DNA of 64,000 nt. It comes from Bacillota bacterium. GTDB lineage: Bacteria > Bacillota > Clostridia > Christensenellales > UMGS416. The translations under genes and the position numbers were made by a program. The notes under the pieces are model-generated. The model did no database searches, was not told the DNA's origin, and was given only the letters and a program-made list of their open reading frames with translations. The DNA lies in the NCBI GenBank assembly GCA_023421955.1, contig JAEZSE010000050.1, positions 124,001-188,000 on the forward strand. Reading direction: 5' to 3'. This document shows, piece after piece, positions 1 through 8,749 of the stretch (position 1 is its first letter; each line of letters opens with the position of its first letter).

Positions 1-591
1 AGTCTTTACTGTCTTTGCACCGGTTTTGATCGACCGCGCCGATGCCTTAACGACACGTTGGGGCGTTTTCATGCTCTTCGAGGCTGTTTTAACGGTGTGT
101 GCCGCGCCTTTCCGGCCACTGACTACTGTGTTATGCAGAGTTTCGGCAGGATGATATCCGCTCTGCCCGGCGTTACGGATAACAGGCGTCCGTCCTGTGC
201 CGTAGGGCTTATCAGAAGGCGTTGAGATTGTGGATTGGGTGGGGGTATGTTTCGCGGAATATTCCTTCCCACTCGGATTCGATGAATGGGAGGTCTCTGC
301 CTGACCTGACCTATCTTCGACCTTTTGCTTCCAGGCCTGCTTTCCTCTCCGTGCAAGCCGGTTCACTAAGGTGCGGATCACACGTGAGCCCTTCTGAACT
401 ACGGTGGAAGCGCCTCTTGTTGTCTGGTCAGTGGCATACTGCTCAGGCTGCTCGCCTTGATTGTGAGTTTGAGTCTCCTTTAATTTATCCCTGGCTTTCA
501 GCAAGTTGTCCTTCGTCTTCCGCGGCAACCGTACCGCGGTTTTCAATATTTTGGGGGTGTTCGCCGCGGCTCTGGTCTTGATCTCTTTCAC
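1..591 (-). CDS. ICE cell-wall hydrolase (CD1108/C40-peptidase type), N-terminal part
   Basis: An open frame runs from a GTG at 591 off the left edge, giving 197 codons without a stop. An AGGAGG lies about 7 nt upstream of the GTG. The residues begin MKEIKTRAAANTP and become a basic, Ala/Thr/Lys-rich stretch with repeated TVKTASKS and SIKTGAKTVKT motifs. This matches the N-terminal linker of the large CD1108-family transfer proteins of Tn1549-like elements, which continue into a membrane segment and a lysozyme/NlpC-P60 hydrolase that opens the wall for the mating channel. Neither catalytic domain is in the window, so the function is inferred from this N-terminus and from its place directly after virB4. 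Confidence 0.7.
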   Translation of the reverse strand, partial: MKEIKTRAAANTPKILKTAVRLPRKTKDNLLKARDKLKETQTHNQGEQPEQYATDQTTRGASTVVQKGSRVIRTLVNRLARRGKQAWKQKVEDRSGQAETSHSSNPSGKEYSAKHTPTQSTISTPSDKPYGTGRTPVIRNAGQSGYHPAETLHNTVVSGRKGAAHTVKTASKSMKTPQRVVKASARSIKTGAKTVKT

Positions 592-623
592 CGGTAAGCC
601 TCCTTTTGAAGCGGCATAGAAAA

Positions 624-654
624 CGATGCCGGAAAGATCATTCTTCCGGCATCG
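624..654 (-). terminator. Hairpin between virB4 and the hydrolase gene
   Basis: An 11-bp perfect stem (CGATGCCGGAA / TTCCGGCATCG) is followed on the minus strand by GTTTTCTAT. It sits in the short gap after the virB4 stop and could act as a partial terminator or processing site inside the transfer operon. Confidence 0.5.
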
Positions 655-665
655 CTGTGATGGGC

Positions 666-3008
666 TTATGCACCGCGTCTTCGTCTTTCGTCGGGTTTAG
701 TGGTCATTAGCTTATATAGCTCTGTATTCCGATCAAACCTATCTACAAATGGGACAATGGCAGACGAGCATTTTAGCAACCCCTGCCCGGCCTCCGCATT
801 GGTGATGTAGGAAAGCTGCGCGGCAGAAATGTTCAGCAGCTTGGCAAGCTCTTTTCTGTCGGTTGGGGCTTGGTTGAGCATGACAACGAATTCAGAGTTG
901 GCGAGCATGGTGCGGGCAGTTAGGGAGCCTAGGCACTCTTCGATATTTTGCGTGATTCCGGTAGCCAGTGCTCCATCCTTGCGGAACTGCTTCCAGCTCT
1001 CAGACAGAAAGTTGCTGGACAATTCGTTCCCGAAAAACACATGCATCTCGTCGATGAAAACATGCGTCCGTTTTCCTTGCTCTCGGTTCCGGGCAACGCG
1101 GTTGCGGATGGCGTCCAGCATGACCAGCATGCCCACGGTCTTTAACTGCTTTCCCAGGTCGCGGATACCGTAGGCGATCAACCGATTATCCACATTCACG
1201 TTGGTCTGATGGGCGAATACGTTAAGATTCCCGTTGGCGACCATCTCGATGGCGAGGGCGATGTCCTTCGCCTGCGGCTCCGGTTGCCGCTTCAGCTCGG
1301 AATACAACTCCTTGAGCGTCGGCGGTCGCGTCGTGAAGTTGCTCTGCAGGTATTTACGGTATACGTTGGTCATGCACCGGTCGATGATGGATTTCTCCAT
1401 CGCGCCCAGTTTGCCGGCTCCGATGAGCTGCTCGCAGAAGGATAGGACGAACTCGCTCTTGGCGATCAGCGGGTTATCTTCGTCGCTGTAGCCGGCGGAC
1501 ATGTCCATGGCGTTGATATGATGCCGGGACGATTCCGATAGTTCGATGACCGTGCCGCCCAGCCCCTGTACCAGCGGCGCATACTCGTTTTGCGGATCGC
1601 AGATGATCACGTCGTCGCCGGTCGCAAGAATGAGTGCGACAATTTCTCGCTTTGCGATGAAGGATTTTCCGCTGCCGCTCACGCCTAGGATGAAGCCGTT
1701 GCCGTTGAGTAGCAGGAGCCTGTTGACCATGATCAGGTTCATGGAGATGGCGTTCTGGCCGTAGTAGACTCCACCGGTATCCATGATTTCCCGTGTTCGG
1801 AACGGCATGAGAACTGCCACGGACTCGGTGGTCATGGTACGCAGCGCCTCGATCTGTCGCAGCCCGTAAGGCAGCGCCGTGTTCAGTCCGTCGTACTGCT
1901 GCCATTTCAGCGTGGACATCTGGCAGAGGTGCTTGCGCGCCACGGACAGGATGCTGTCTGTGTCAGCGTCAAGTTGCTCCTTCGTGTCGGCCACCTGTAC
2001 CAGGGTCACGACGATAAACATCATTCGCTGGTCCCGGTTGGTCAGGTCGTCGATGTATTCCTTGGTTTCCTTGCGTTGCTGCTCGATCTCATAGGGCAGC
2101 ACGGCTGAGAAGTTGTTGTTCTGGTTCTGTTTTCGCTGCCAGTTTGTTGCGTTAGTTTCAACACCCAGGAGCGTGTTTTGTGCCAGTCGAATGGCCTCGT
2201 CGGTGGGCACGGGCAGGATATCAATAGACAGCATCATGTTGCGGTTGAGTTCCAGAAGCTCCGCAAGTAACGTATCCTTGATGTAGGAAGCGTACTCGCG
2301 CAGGTACAGCACCCTGCCATACCGGTTATCCATCCGGAAGCAGTCCTTATCAAACTCCATGCTGTCCGGACACAGATAATCCCGAATATCGTGGCCCTTT
2401 TTGAACGTGTCTTTTAGATCAAAGGTATAATGGGATTCTTCGCCGAGGCGGAAGAAGTCGTGAAAAACCCTGAGCCGCTCCCCGGCGTCCAACTCCACGG
2501 CGCGGGAAGAGAGTTGCGCCAGCCGCCCCGAGATGTCGTTGTGAATGCGGTTGAAATACGCCCTCGCTTCCTCGATGTTTCGCTTTCGTACGCTGACGGT
2601 GATGTACTTCTCCTGGACAAGGCTGTTATGGCTACCGGTTGCCCGGTCAAGGAGCATGGCGTTGTACTCTTTGCGGAAGTGGTCCAATTCATCACCCTGC
2701 TCTGGGATAAGGATGGATTTCTCAAAGTCCACACGGTTGAGTCGTCGGTTGTTGATCGTGATCTTCGTCGTAGCTCCGACATCCAGCGTGTTGAGCAGCG
2801 CCGAATAGTCCAGGAACATCGACGTTTTATCCTCTTGAGAAGCCACGCTGTAGTTGATGTCCTCGAAACGCCAGCTTTTGGTGTACTTCCCACCAGCCAG
2901 CATGATCCCGTCAGGCCAGATGTGTTGGATCGGTATCGCCTGCTGTACGCTGCGCGGCACGACGAATCGCTCTTTGTCCTGCTTCAACAATCTTTGTAAG
3001 AAAAGCAT
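666..3008 (-). CDS. virB4: VirB4-like conjugative ATPase
   Basis: This 780-residue cytoplasmic ATPase energises the type IV secretion channel. Walker A GVSGSGKS lies at about residues 442-449 and Walker B FIDE at about 651-654, in the C-terminal RecA-like domain typical of VirB4/TraE. The N-terminal 400 residues match the usual VirB4 N-domain in length. The ATG has GGGAGA 7 nt upstream, and the first 98 nt overlap the 3' end of the PrgI gene, a common arrangement in Tn1549-type elements. Both nucleotide-binding motifs are intact, so the protein should be active. Confidence 0.95.
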   Translation of the reverse strand: MLFLQRLLKQDKERFVVPRSVQQAIPIQHIWPDGIMLAGGKYTKSWRFEDINYSVASQEDKTSMFLDYSALLNTLDVGATTKITINNRRLNRVDFEKSILIPEQGDELDHFRKEYNAMLLDRATGSHNSLVQEKYITVSVRKRNIEEARAYFNRIHNDISGRLAQLSSRAVELDAGERLRVFHDFFRLGEESHYTFDLKDTFKKGHDIRDYLCPDSMEFDKDCFRMDNRYGRVLYLREYASYIKDTLLAELLELNRNMMLSIDILPVPTDEAIRLAQNTLLGVETNATNWQRKQNQNNNFSAVLPYEIEQQRKETKEYIDDLTNRDQRMMFIVVTLVQVADTKEQLDADTDSILSVARKHLCQMSTLKWQQYDGLNTALPYGLRQIEALRTMTTESVAVLMPFRTREIMDTGGVYYGQNAISMNLIMVNRLLLLNGNGFILGVSGSGKSFIAKREIVALILATGDDVIICDPQNEYAPLVQGLGGTVIELSESSRHHINAMDMSAGYSDEDNPLIAKSEFVLSFCEQLIGAGKLGAMEKSIIDRCMTNVYRKYLQSNFTTRPPTLKELYSELKRQPEPQAKDIALAIEMVANGNLNVFAHQTNVNVDNRLIAYGIRDLGKQLKTVGMLVMLDAIRNRVARNREQGKRTHVFIDEMHVFFGNELSSNFLSESWKQFRKDGALATGITQNIEECLGSLTARTMLANSEFVVMLNQAPTDRKELAKLLNISAAQLSYITNAEAGQGLLKCSSAIVPFVDRFDRNTELYKLMTTKPDERRRRGA

Positions 3009-3342
3009 AGGTTGGTTCTCCCTTCAAAATGATTTGGGCATACCGGTTCTCGGCCTTGAAGACGAGCCTCCTGGGCAACAGGATTTCGGACTTGACCCAT
3101 GCCGCAGCAAACTGCTCGGCGGTCATGCCGTGATACTTGATGAACCCAAGGGTCGCGAAAGGCGCGGCTCCCAGGATGCAGAGCCAGCTCACTGTCTCCG
3201 TGCCGATGTGGGTGTGCAGTCCGAAGTAAATGCCTATCGCAACGCCCACGGCCAGGACAGAAAAAAAGAACTGCCGTAGCGACAGTCCGAAAAAGATTGC
3301 TTCTGTGTATTCCCGAATCTCCCGGTTGATCTTGACTTCCAT
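2911..3342 (-). CDS. PrgI family transfer membrane protein
   Basis: A 143-residue protein starting MEVKINREIREYTEAIFFG, with two hydrophobic segments at about residues 22-42 and 48-66 and a basic C-terminus. The family (PrgI/TcpE-like) is an inner-membrane partner always found before VirB4 in Gram-positive conjugation modules. I chose the internal ATG at 3342 because GGAGG lies 8 nt upstream; a 21-residue longer frame exists without a better site. It is translationally coupled to virB4 by overlap. Confidence 0.85.
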   Translation of the reverse strand: MEVKINREIREYTEAIFFGLSLRQFFFSVLAVGVAIGIYFGLHTHIGTETVSWLCILGAAPFATLGFIKYHGMTAEQFAAAWVKSEILLPRRLVFKAENRYAQIILKGEPTYAFLTKIVEAGQRAIRRAAQRTAGDTDPTHLA

Positions 3343-3410
3343 GGCTTCGTTACCTCCATATGGAAAGAAAAAAGCGCCTTGTGAATCAAAGCGCTTAGAT
3401 GTCATATTCT

Positions 3411-3608
3411 CTATCGTTCCTGGTGATCGCGCCTGGGACTTTTCATCTCCTCCTGGATTTGGGTAACTAAGGCATCAACCTTCCTGCTCTGCTCCAGTAT
3501 CCTCTCGTTAAGGGTGATGGGTATACCTAGTTCCAGCGTTTTACAAATCAGCCGGATGAGCTTGTTTCTCTCTTTTTCCAGGGAACCACTTGTTTTTCGG
3601 CTCTCCAT
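3411..3608 (-). CDS. Spo0E-like aspartyl-phosphate phosphatase
   Basis: A 65-residue protein preceded by GAGGAGG. It has the two-helix pattern of Spo0E phosphatases: a basic first helix (KERNKLIRLICKTLELG) and the signature LEQSRKVDALV in the second. Spo0E proteins dephosphorylate Spo0A-P and hold back sporulation. Here the gene is first in the transfer cluster, next to a divergent regulator, so the element may use it to keep its host vegetative. The family call rests on the short signature; the role is inference. Confidence 0.7.
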   Translation of the reverse strand: MESRKTSGSLEKERNKLIRLICKTLELGIPITLNERILEQSRKVDALVTQIQEEMKSPRRDHQER

Positions 3609-3801
3609 TATGCACCTCCTCATAAATGGATTTTTTGATGCTTTGAAATCGATCGTTGCGTTTGTTCAGAATGTCAACATCTCCCTTCTTTTTGCATAAA
3701 GTAATCCAATTGTGGCATAAAAGCCAATAACGGCAATTATACACTAAATCGAAACAAGATAAAATTCTACTAACGAGTTAATTGGATTTGAGGTGGAGCC
3801 G

Positions 3802-4143
3802 TTGAGTGAAAATCGCGGTGATATGATAGAAGGAATCAACGAGCGTATTGCCGCCCGGAGGCAGCAACTCAGGCTGACACAGGAGAAGACGGCTGAGATA
3901 GCGGGGCTGTCCCATCAATTTTTCTCATCCGTCGAAGCTGGAAGGAAGAACATCCGGGCTGAAAATGTGGTTAAACTCGCCCGTGCTCTGAATGTCAGCA
4001 CGGATTACCTGCTGACCGGTCATAGCAATGCCGCCGATTTCGAATACATTACCTCCATGCTGCGAGAGTTGGATGAAGAGCAGCTGCGCTGCGCGGAGGA
4101 GATCATCAGAAACCTTGTTACCGCGTGTAAGCGCACCAAGTAA
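3802..4143 (+). CDS. XRE-family transcriptional regulator
   Basis: About 113 residues with an N-terminal HTH (RIAARRQQLRLTQEKTAEIA, then GLSHQFFSSVEAGRKNIRAE) followed by LARALNVSTDYLLTG, the classic Cro/C1 pattern, and an acidic helical tail. It is divergent from the minus-strand transfer operon and probably controls it. The start is uncertain: TTG at 3802 has GAGGT 7 nt upstream, a GTG at 3793 is in frame without spacing for a site, and an ATG at 3823 lacks a clear site. Confidence 0.8.
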   Translation: MSENRGDMIEGINERIAARRQQLRLTQEKTAEIAGLSHQFFSSVEAGRKNIRAENVVKLARALNVSTDYLLTGHSNAADFEYITSMLRELDEEQLRCAEEIIRNLVTACKRTK

Positions 4144-4232
4144 CCGTATCCTTTTGTTTTTTCCCTTTGTGCACGATAATAGAGATGGAAGGTTCATTCT
4201 GCCCTCAATCTGTGTGGGAAGGAGAGTCCATC

Positions 4233-4628
4233 ATGTTAATCGCGGTTATAGTTTCTCTTTGCCTTTCGGCGGTTCTGCTCATTCTCTCTTTCATATTCAA
4301 GGTAGCCGGAAAGCTCCGGCTGACACTTCCCATCCTTTGCTTTCTGCTTTTCGGTACGGTATTGAGTAAATGGGCGGGAGAGCATGAGACTTTAGCCTTT
4401 ACCATCCTTTTCTCACTGCTTGGCCTGACCGTCTTAAGCTGGGTCGTGTCGCTTGTAAAGGCGATACGGCGCAAACGGGATGAGAAATACTTCGAAGATG
4501 ATGTCGCATGGCAGATTCAGAGGGCAAGGGAGATGGGCATACCGCTTGATCACATCCAGTTCAACGAGCGGGGAGATTTGCTTGATCCCAGAACGGGGGA
4601 ACCTGTTGTTTTTGGGAATGGCGGCTGA
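4233..4628 (+). CDS. Small membrane protein of unknown function
   Basis: 131 residues with three hydrophobic segments (about 1-20, 27-42 and 52-74), then a basic patch (KAIRRKRDEK) and a soluble tail ending DPRTGEPVVFGNGG. The ATG has AAGGAG about 8 nt upstream. It follows the XRE gene on the same strand and ends at a strong terminator. I do not recognise the family. Confidence 0.65.
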   Translation: MLIAVIVSLCLSAVLLILSFIFKVAGKLRLTLPILCFLLFGTVLSKWAGEHETLAFTILFSLLGLTVLSWVVSLVKAIRRKRDEKYFEDDVAWQIQRAREMGIPLDHIQFNERGDLLDPRTGEPVVFGNGG

Positions 4629-4644
4629 TGCATGGATTTATACG

Positions 4645-4677
4645 GATGCCGGGTTATCAAGCCCGGCATCCTTTTCT
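4645..4677. terminator. Rho-independent terminator between convergent genes
   Basis: The stem GATGCCGGG / CCCGGCATC is followed by CTTTTCTT on the plus strand. It closes the XRE/membrane gene pair; the convergent gene at 4677-5261 ends within its tail. Confidence 0.85.
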
Positions 4678-5261
4678 TACCGTGCCCCGTCATCGCGCCG
4701 AGGGGTTTTCGGTTGCAAATCCGTCGGCCTCCTACCGTCCAACGGCTTGACAAAATCGACGTAATTCACCGCAGAGATGGCATTGCCGTTTAACTGCCGC
4801 TGCCATGCGCCTTCCCGAGGGGACCAGTGGAAGCCCTTGTGTTTCAAAACAGCGCACTGCTCGGCTGTCGGACGCTCGGTAAAGATCAGTTGCAGCCGGT
4901 TAAGTTCCGTGTTGACTACCGCCTCGCCGCCTTCAAACTCCCATCCGGCAAAACCGACTTCCCGATTGTGAGCTATTTCTGCGATTCGGTTCTGCAGGCG
5001 TTTCATTTCGGCGTTGTTGCCGGAAAGCTCATACGATGAGAAGGGGTGCTTTTCCCATGAATACGCCCGCTCGATCTTTGCATCCAGCTTCGCGGCCAAT
5101 TCATCGGACACATTAGGGCATCCTCTACAGGTTCCGCTCTTGCGCCAATAAGCGTTGACCGTTTTCATGAATTCCTGCTGTTTCACGCAGGTATCAAGCT
5201 TGTCATTCAGCTTTTCTAATGCTTGTGGATCACCGGCTGATATGGCGTTGTTGTGGCTCAT
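4677..5261 (-). CDS. Conserved ICE protein of unknown function
   Basis: 194 residues starting MSHNNAISAGDPQALEKLND, with a GGAGGAG site. The N-terminal half is helical with a Cys pair (CRGCP). The C-terminal part contains KHKGFHWSPREGAWQRQL, a motif shared by several proteins of large conjugative elements. It is a regular neighbour of the VirB6 gene in Tn1549-like ICEs. The role is not known and no catalytic motif is evident. Confidence 0.75.
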   Translation of the reverse strand: MSHNNAISAGDPQALEKLNDKLDTCVKQQEFMKTVNAYWRKSGTCRGCPNVSDELAAKLDAKIERAYSWEKHPFSSYELSGNNAEMKRLQNRIAEIAHNREVGFAGWEFEGGEAVVNTELNRLQLIFTERPTAEQCAVLKHKGFHWSPREGAWQRQLNGNAISAVNYVDFVKPLDGRRPTDLQPKTPRRDDGAR

Positions 5262-5326
5262 AATGGCTCCTCCTATTATCTCATTCTGTTAATGCAAATC
5301 TATAAAGCATGGAACGGTTTCATCGA

Positions 5327-6166
5327 TCACAGCCCCATCATTTCTCGTACCACCCGGTCGGCCATTTTCACTGCACCCGTCAAAACCAGTAGATTGAATA
5401 TCAACTCTGCTGTATAGGCCCACACCATCGTGACGGCGCTGGCGTTGGGATCAACAACCGGCGGCGATGCCGCGAACACGCTGAATATGACGCAGGCCAG
5501 AACGATGATTGCCCCCTCCAGACATACCGCCGCGTAGCTCTTCAAAAAGCTCCTGCCCACCTGTGATGTTGGTTCTCCTGCGAAGGTGGACAAAGGGATC
5601 GGCGCGATAGCAGTATAGAGGAACAATTTAAAGAATCTACCGTAGACGCTCATGATCATGATAAAGGACAGCACGATGATGAATAGACTGCCAATCAACG
5701 TGATCGCCCAAAGGGGTATGGAGTTCCAGAAATCGACCTCAAGTATTTTCTGGCGGATGACATCCGGCAGCACGATGTCATTCTGTGCTCCGATACCTGC
5801 AGCGCCCATCGTCGTACCGATGATTCCCTGTACGATCCGGAAGAACGCCATCATGATATCGAGGCCATATGTCACGACGGCTTTGGCCAATACAAAACGT
5901 ATGAACAGCTTGATTGCATGTTCCGGCTTTTTCAACTCCGCAATGCTGCCACACGTTTTTACCACGCCAATCACGAAGAACAGGACAAGCAACGCCAGGC
6001 CGATGGCCTTCAACGCGCCATTTACATCCAGAATCACCCCCCAAATACCGCCGCCCTTGAACTGCTCCGGCGATTGGGTGATGATCTGCCAGATCTCAGC
6101 CAGTTTTGCATTCCAGGTCTTCAGGGCGTTGTTGAGATTGTCGATGATCCAGCTCGAATCGCCCAT
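5327..6166 (-). CDS. VirB6/TrbL-like channel protein (CD1112 type)
   Basis: 279 residues with six or so membrane segments (about 47-67, 85-103, 110-125, 155-180, 185-200, 215-235 and 250-270) and a conserved amphipathic N-terminus (SSWIIDNLNNALKTWNAK). VirB6-like proteins form the inner-membrane part of the conjugation channel. Start supported by GAGGT 6 nt upstream. It lies in the transfer operon between the VirB2-like gene and the 194-residue ICE protein. Confidence 0.85.
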   Translation of the reverse strand: MGDSSWIIDNLNNALKTWNAKLAEIWQIITQSPEQFKGGGIWGVILDVNGALKAIGLALLVLFFVIGVVKTCGSIAELKKPEHAIKLFIRFVLAKAVVTYGLDIMMAFFRIVQGIIGTTMGAAGIGAQNDIVLPDVIRQKILEVDFWNSIPLWAITLIGSLFIIVLSFIMIMSVYGRFFKLFLYTAIAPIPLSTFAGEPTSQVGRSFLKSYAAVCLEGAIIVLACVIFSVFAASPPVVDPNASAVTMVWAYTAELIFNLLVLTGAVKMADRVVREMMGL

Positions 6167-6182
6167 ATTGTCACCTCATTTC

Positions 6183-6217
6183 AACGGCGGGCCCACTGCA
6201 TCAGTGAGCCCGCCGTT
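6183..6217 (-). other. Strong intercistronic hairpin
   Basis: A near-perfect 16-bp stem (AACGGCGGGCCCACTG pairing with CAGTGAGCCCGCCGTT, 3-nt loop) fills the gap between the 75-residue gene and the VirB6 gene. On the minus strand no T-run follows, so it is more likely an mRNA-processing or stability element than a terminator. Confidence 0.55.
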
Positions 6218-6225
6218 TCTTGCGT

Positions 6226-6453
6226 TCATCGGCATGGATTGTCCCTGCCGGGTGCTTTATCCTTGATAACGCCGTACTTGTCGTCCACATAGAACCTGTT
6301 GACGAAGGGGTTGTAGATCGCATGGCAGCGCACACCGTTATACTCTGCCAGATAGTCATTGTCGCCCAGCTTCTGCAGGATGGTGGCCTCGTACAGCGCA
6401 CCGTCCTGCGAGTGGATGTGCATGAGCTCGGTGATCGGGAATCGGTCAAGCAT
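6226..6453 (-). CDS. Small conserved ICE protein
   Basis: 75 residues beginning MLDRFPITELMHIHSQDGAL, acidic and Tyr-rich, with no membrane segment. Its place between the VirB2-like and VirB6 genes is conserved in related elements. It starts 6 nt after the stop of the VirB2-like gene, so it is probably coupled to it. Function unknown. Confidence 0.7.
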   Translation of the reverse strand: MLDRFPITELMHIHSQDGALYEATILQKLGDNDYLAEYNGVRCHAIYNPFVNRFYVDDKYGVIKDKAPGRDNPCR

Positions 6454-6458
6454 GGTGA

Positions 6459-6773
6459 TCAGCCTCCCGTGATGAGATTCAAAATCTCTTTGGCGAAGGT
6501 GATGATCACGCCGCCGGCCAGCGTCAGAAACCCGTTCGCCCGCTGGCTGGGGTCGTGGGACTTAAGGCTAAGGCCGATTTGCACAATTCCGAAGCCCAGC
6601 AGGATCATGCCGATGGCGCGGATGAGCCCAAAGATGAAAGTGGACAGATTGTTCACGACCGTGAGCGGATCGTCGCCGTCCGCAGCCAAGGCAGTTGCCG
6701 GGAAGAGCAGCACCACCAGCACCAGCGTGCAGTACAGCAGGAAAGCCAGTCGGGTCTTCTTGGGCATCTTCAT
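6459..6773 (-). CDS. VirB2/Maff2-like small transfer membrane protein
   Basis: 104 residues from MKMPKKTRLAF, with a signal peptide (hydrophobic 8-22, ALAADG cleavage region) and two membrane helices (about 42-62 and 80-96). The layout matches VirB2/TrbC-type pilins and the Maff2-like proteins of Clostridia ICEs. I took the ATG at 6773, with AGGAGG 9 nt upstream; the frame is open 111 nt further back, inside virD4, without a site. Confidence 0.75.
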   Translation of the reverse strand: MKMPKKTRLAFLLYCTLVLVVLLFPATALAADGDDPLTVVNNLSTFIFGLIRAIGMILLGFGIVQIGLSLKSHDPSQRANGFLTLAGGVIITFAKEILNLITGG

Positions 6774-6789
6774 GGGGACATACCTCCTG

Positions 6790-8556
6790 TTATGAAAGTT
6801 GGAATAGAACCTGTAGGTCTTCCTCGGACAGCAACTCATAGTCGCCGTCCGAGCGAAGCGGCAGTGCGCGCCAGTCCAGCGCATTGTCGGCTACGCCGTG
6901 TTGATAGGCCGGCGTGCCGCCGTCTGCGGTCAGAATGAGATTGGGATGGCGCAGGATGTCATACTTGGTATCCACTACAGCGTTTTCACCGCGAATGAAG
7001 AGAAGGGCTTGGCTATTGTCGAGCATCCGTACCTCGTCAGAGGTAAGGAGCTCGCGCCCGGAGAGCTGGTAGTTGGTCGAGTAGCTGCCATTTCTTCCTT
7101 TGGATTGGCCATATGTGTTCAGGTCGATGGTTTCCTTGCCCAGCAATTCGGAGACGTATTTGTGGGTGCTCTGTTCGTTGCCGCCCAGATAGAGAAACTC
7201 GTCGCAGTTTCCGACGATGCTCTCCCATGTATCTTTGAAAAGGGCCTTTAGTTGGGCCAAGTTCTGCAGGATGATCGACACGCTGATCTCCCGGGAGCGC
7301 ATCGTGGACAGCAGTTTGTCAAACTCATCGGGTAAGGCAACGTTTGCGAATTCGTCCATGACGAAATGCACATGAACAGGGAGTCGGCCTCCGTACCGGT
7401 AGTCAGCCAGATACATCAGGCACTGGAAGAGTTGGGTGTAAAGCATGCCTACAACGAAATTGAAGCTGCTGTCATTGTCGGGGATCACAGCAAAGAGCGC
7501 CGTTTTCCTCTCGCCGAGGGAGTCGAGTTCCATTTCATCAGCCATGGTAATTCCGGCGAGGGATGTCAGGTTGAACTTCTCCAGCCGGACGCCCAGGCCG
7601 ATCAATATGGATTTGGCGGTTTTTCCTGCAGCCAGCTTAAAGATTTGATACTGTTTTACCGCCAGATTCTCCGGCTCCCGCATGGCGAGTCGTTCAAACA
7701 ATTCGTCCAGCGGGCTCTGATAGGATTCATCGTCCTCCCGCACCTCGGCAGCGGCTATCAATTCCATGACCATCGGGAAGTTCTGCTCGTTTTCCGGTGC
7801 TTCACACAGTAGATAGAAGATAAGGGCTTCCAACAGAGCCGTCTCCGACCGCTCCCAGAAGGGGTCGTTGGTGTTGGAGCCCTTGGGCGTGGTATTGCGG
7901 ATCAGATTGGTTACAAGCTTCATCACGTCCTTGTCATCCCTGAGATAGGCGAAAGGGTTGTAGCAATGGGATCGATCCATGTTGATCAGGTCCAGCACCC
8001 TGATGTCATAGCCTTTGGCTTTGAGCAGATTGCCTGTGTCCCGCAGGATTTCGCCCTTGGGGTCCAAAATGACGAACGAGGTGTTAGCCTGCATGATGTT
8101 GGGTTTCGCATAAAAGCGCGTCTTGCCGGAGCCGGAACCGCCCACGACCATCACGTTCAGGTTGCGCCGGTGCTTCCTGCCGTTCAGCCCAATGCGGACG
8201 TTCTGCGTCAGCAGCTTGTTGTGCTGCGGGCGCTTGTCTCGGTACTTTGAGCAGATCGTGGCGGGCGAGCCCCACTTGGCGCTACCATGTTCCTCGCGGT
8301 GTCGGTAGTTGCGCCGCGTGGAAAAGTAAATGCCGAGGCCCAGGCCGTAGGCAGCGACGAAGAGCAGGATGCATTTGGGGGTATCGTTTACCCATCGGAC
8401 CGCAAAGGGATGGTTCATCGCTTCGATCAGATTCGCAAGGATTGCCGGCAAGCCATCGGAAAGAAAAGGGGCGGCCAACAAGGCCGCCCACACCACGGGG
8501 ATCAGGAGAATCGCAAAGAGCCATACGCCGCTCCTTGCGGTGTCATCGCGCTTCAT
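6790..8556 (-). CDS. virD4: VirD4/TraG coupling protein
   Basis: 588 residues: two N-terminal membrane helices (about 11-32 and 62-82), Walker A GGSGSGKT at about 139-146 and Walker B-type VMDEFANV at about 375. This hexameric ATPase brings the relaxase-DNA complex to the secretion channel. AGGAGG precedes the ATG, and the start overlaps the preceding 63-residue gene by 14 nt. It is full length with intact motifs. Confidence 0.95.
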   Translation of the reverse strand: MKRDDTARSGVWLFAILLIPVVWAALLAAPFLSDGLPAILANLIEAMNHPFAVRWVNDTPKCILLFVAAYGLGLGIYFSTRRNYRHREEHGSAKWGSPATICSKYRDKRPQHNKLLTQNVRIGLNGRKHRRNLNVMVVGGSGSGKTRFYAKPNIMQANTSFVILDPKGEILRDTGNLLKAKGYDIRVLDLINMDRSHCYNPFAYLRDDKDVMKLVTNLIRNTTPKGSNTNDPFWERSETALLEALIFYLLCEAPENEQNFPMVMELIAAAEVREDDESYQSPLDELFERLAMREPENLAVKQYQIFKLAAGKTAKSILIGLGVRLEKFNLTSLAGITMADEMELDSLGERKTALFAVIPDNDSSFNFVVGMLYTQLFQCLMYLADYRYGGRLPVHVHFVMDEFANVALPDEFDKLLSTMRSREISVSIILQNLAQLKALFKDTWESIVGNCDEFLYLGGNEQSTHKYVSELLGKETIDLNTYGQSKGRNGSYSTNYQLSGRELLTSDEVRMLDNSQALLFIRGENAVVDTKYDILRHPNLILTADGGTPAYQHGVADNALDWRALPLRSDGDYELLSEEDLQVLFQLS

Positions 8557-8734
8557 CGTTCCTCCTTTTCATCTGCTTCCTGGTCGGGGCTTCGATGGTT
8601 CTGATCAGAAGATCGTCCACGGCGTCGGTGGACCGATGTTCCCCGATCAGGTCATTCCGCATTTCGTTGAGTGCGTTCACTACGACGCCGTGCTCATACC
8701 TGTCGAGTGTGAGTACCCGCTTTTCATCCTTCAT
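8543..8734 (-). CDS. Small conserved ICE protein before virD4
   Basis: 63 residues (MKDEKRVLTLDRYEHGVVV...), charged and helical, with GGAGGT upstream and a 14-nt overlap with virD4. Such short proteins sit just before the coupling protein in Tn1549-like elements. No known domain is visible; the coupling suggests a role in transfer. Confidence 0.7.
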   Translation of the reverse strand: MKDEKRVLTLDRYEHGVVVNALNEMRNDLIGEHRSTDAVDDLLIRTIEAPTRKQMKRRNDEAR

Positions 8735-8749
8735 CCGCGAATACCTCCG

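Noticed and set aside
1474..1905. 143-residue minus-strand frame within virB4
   Set aside because: Out-of-frame reading of virB4, Arg/His-rich, no ribosome-binding site.
3541..3744. 67-residue minus-strand frame
   Set aside because: Overlaps the Spo0E-like gene in another frame and lacks a site.
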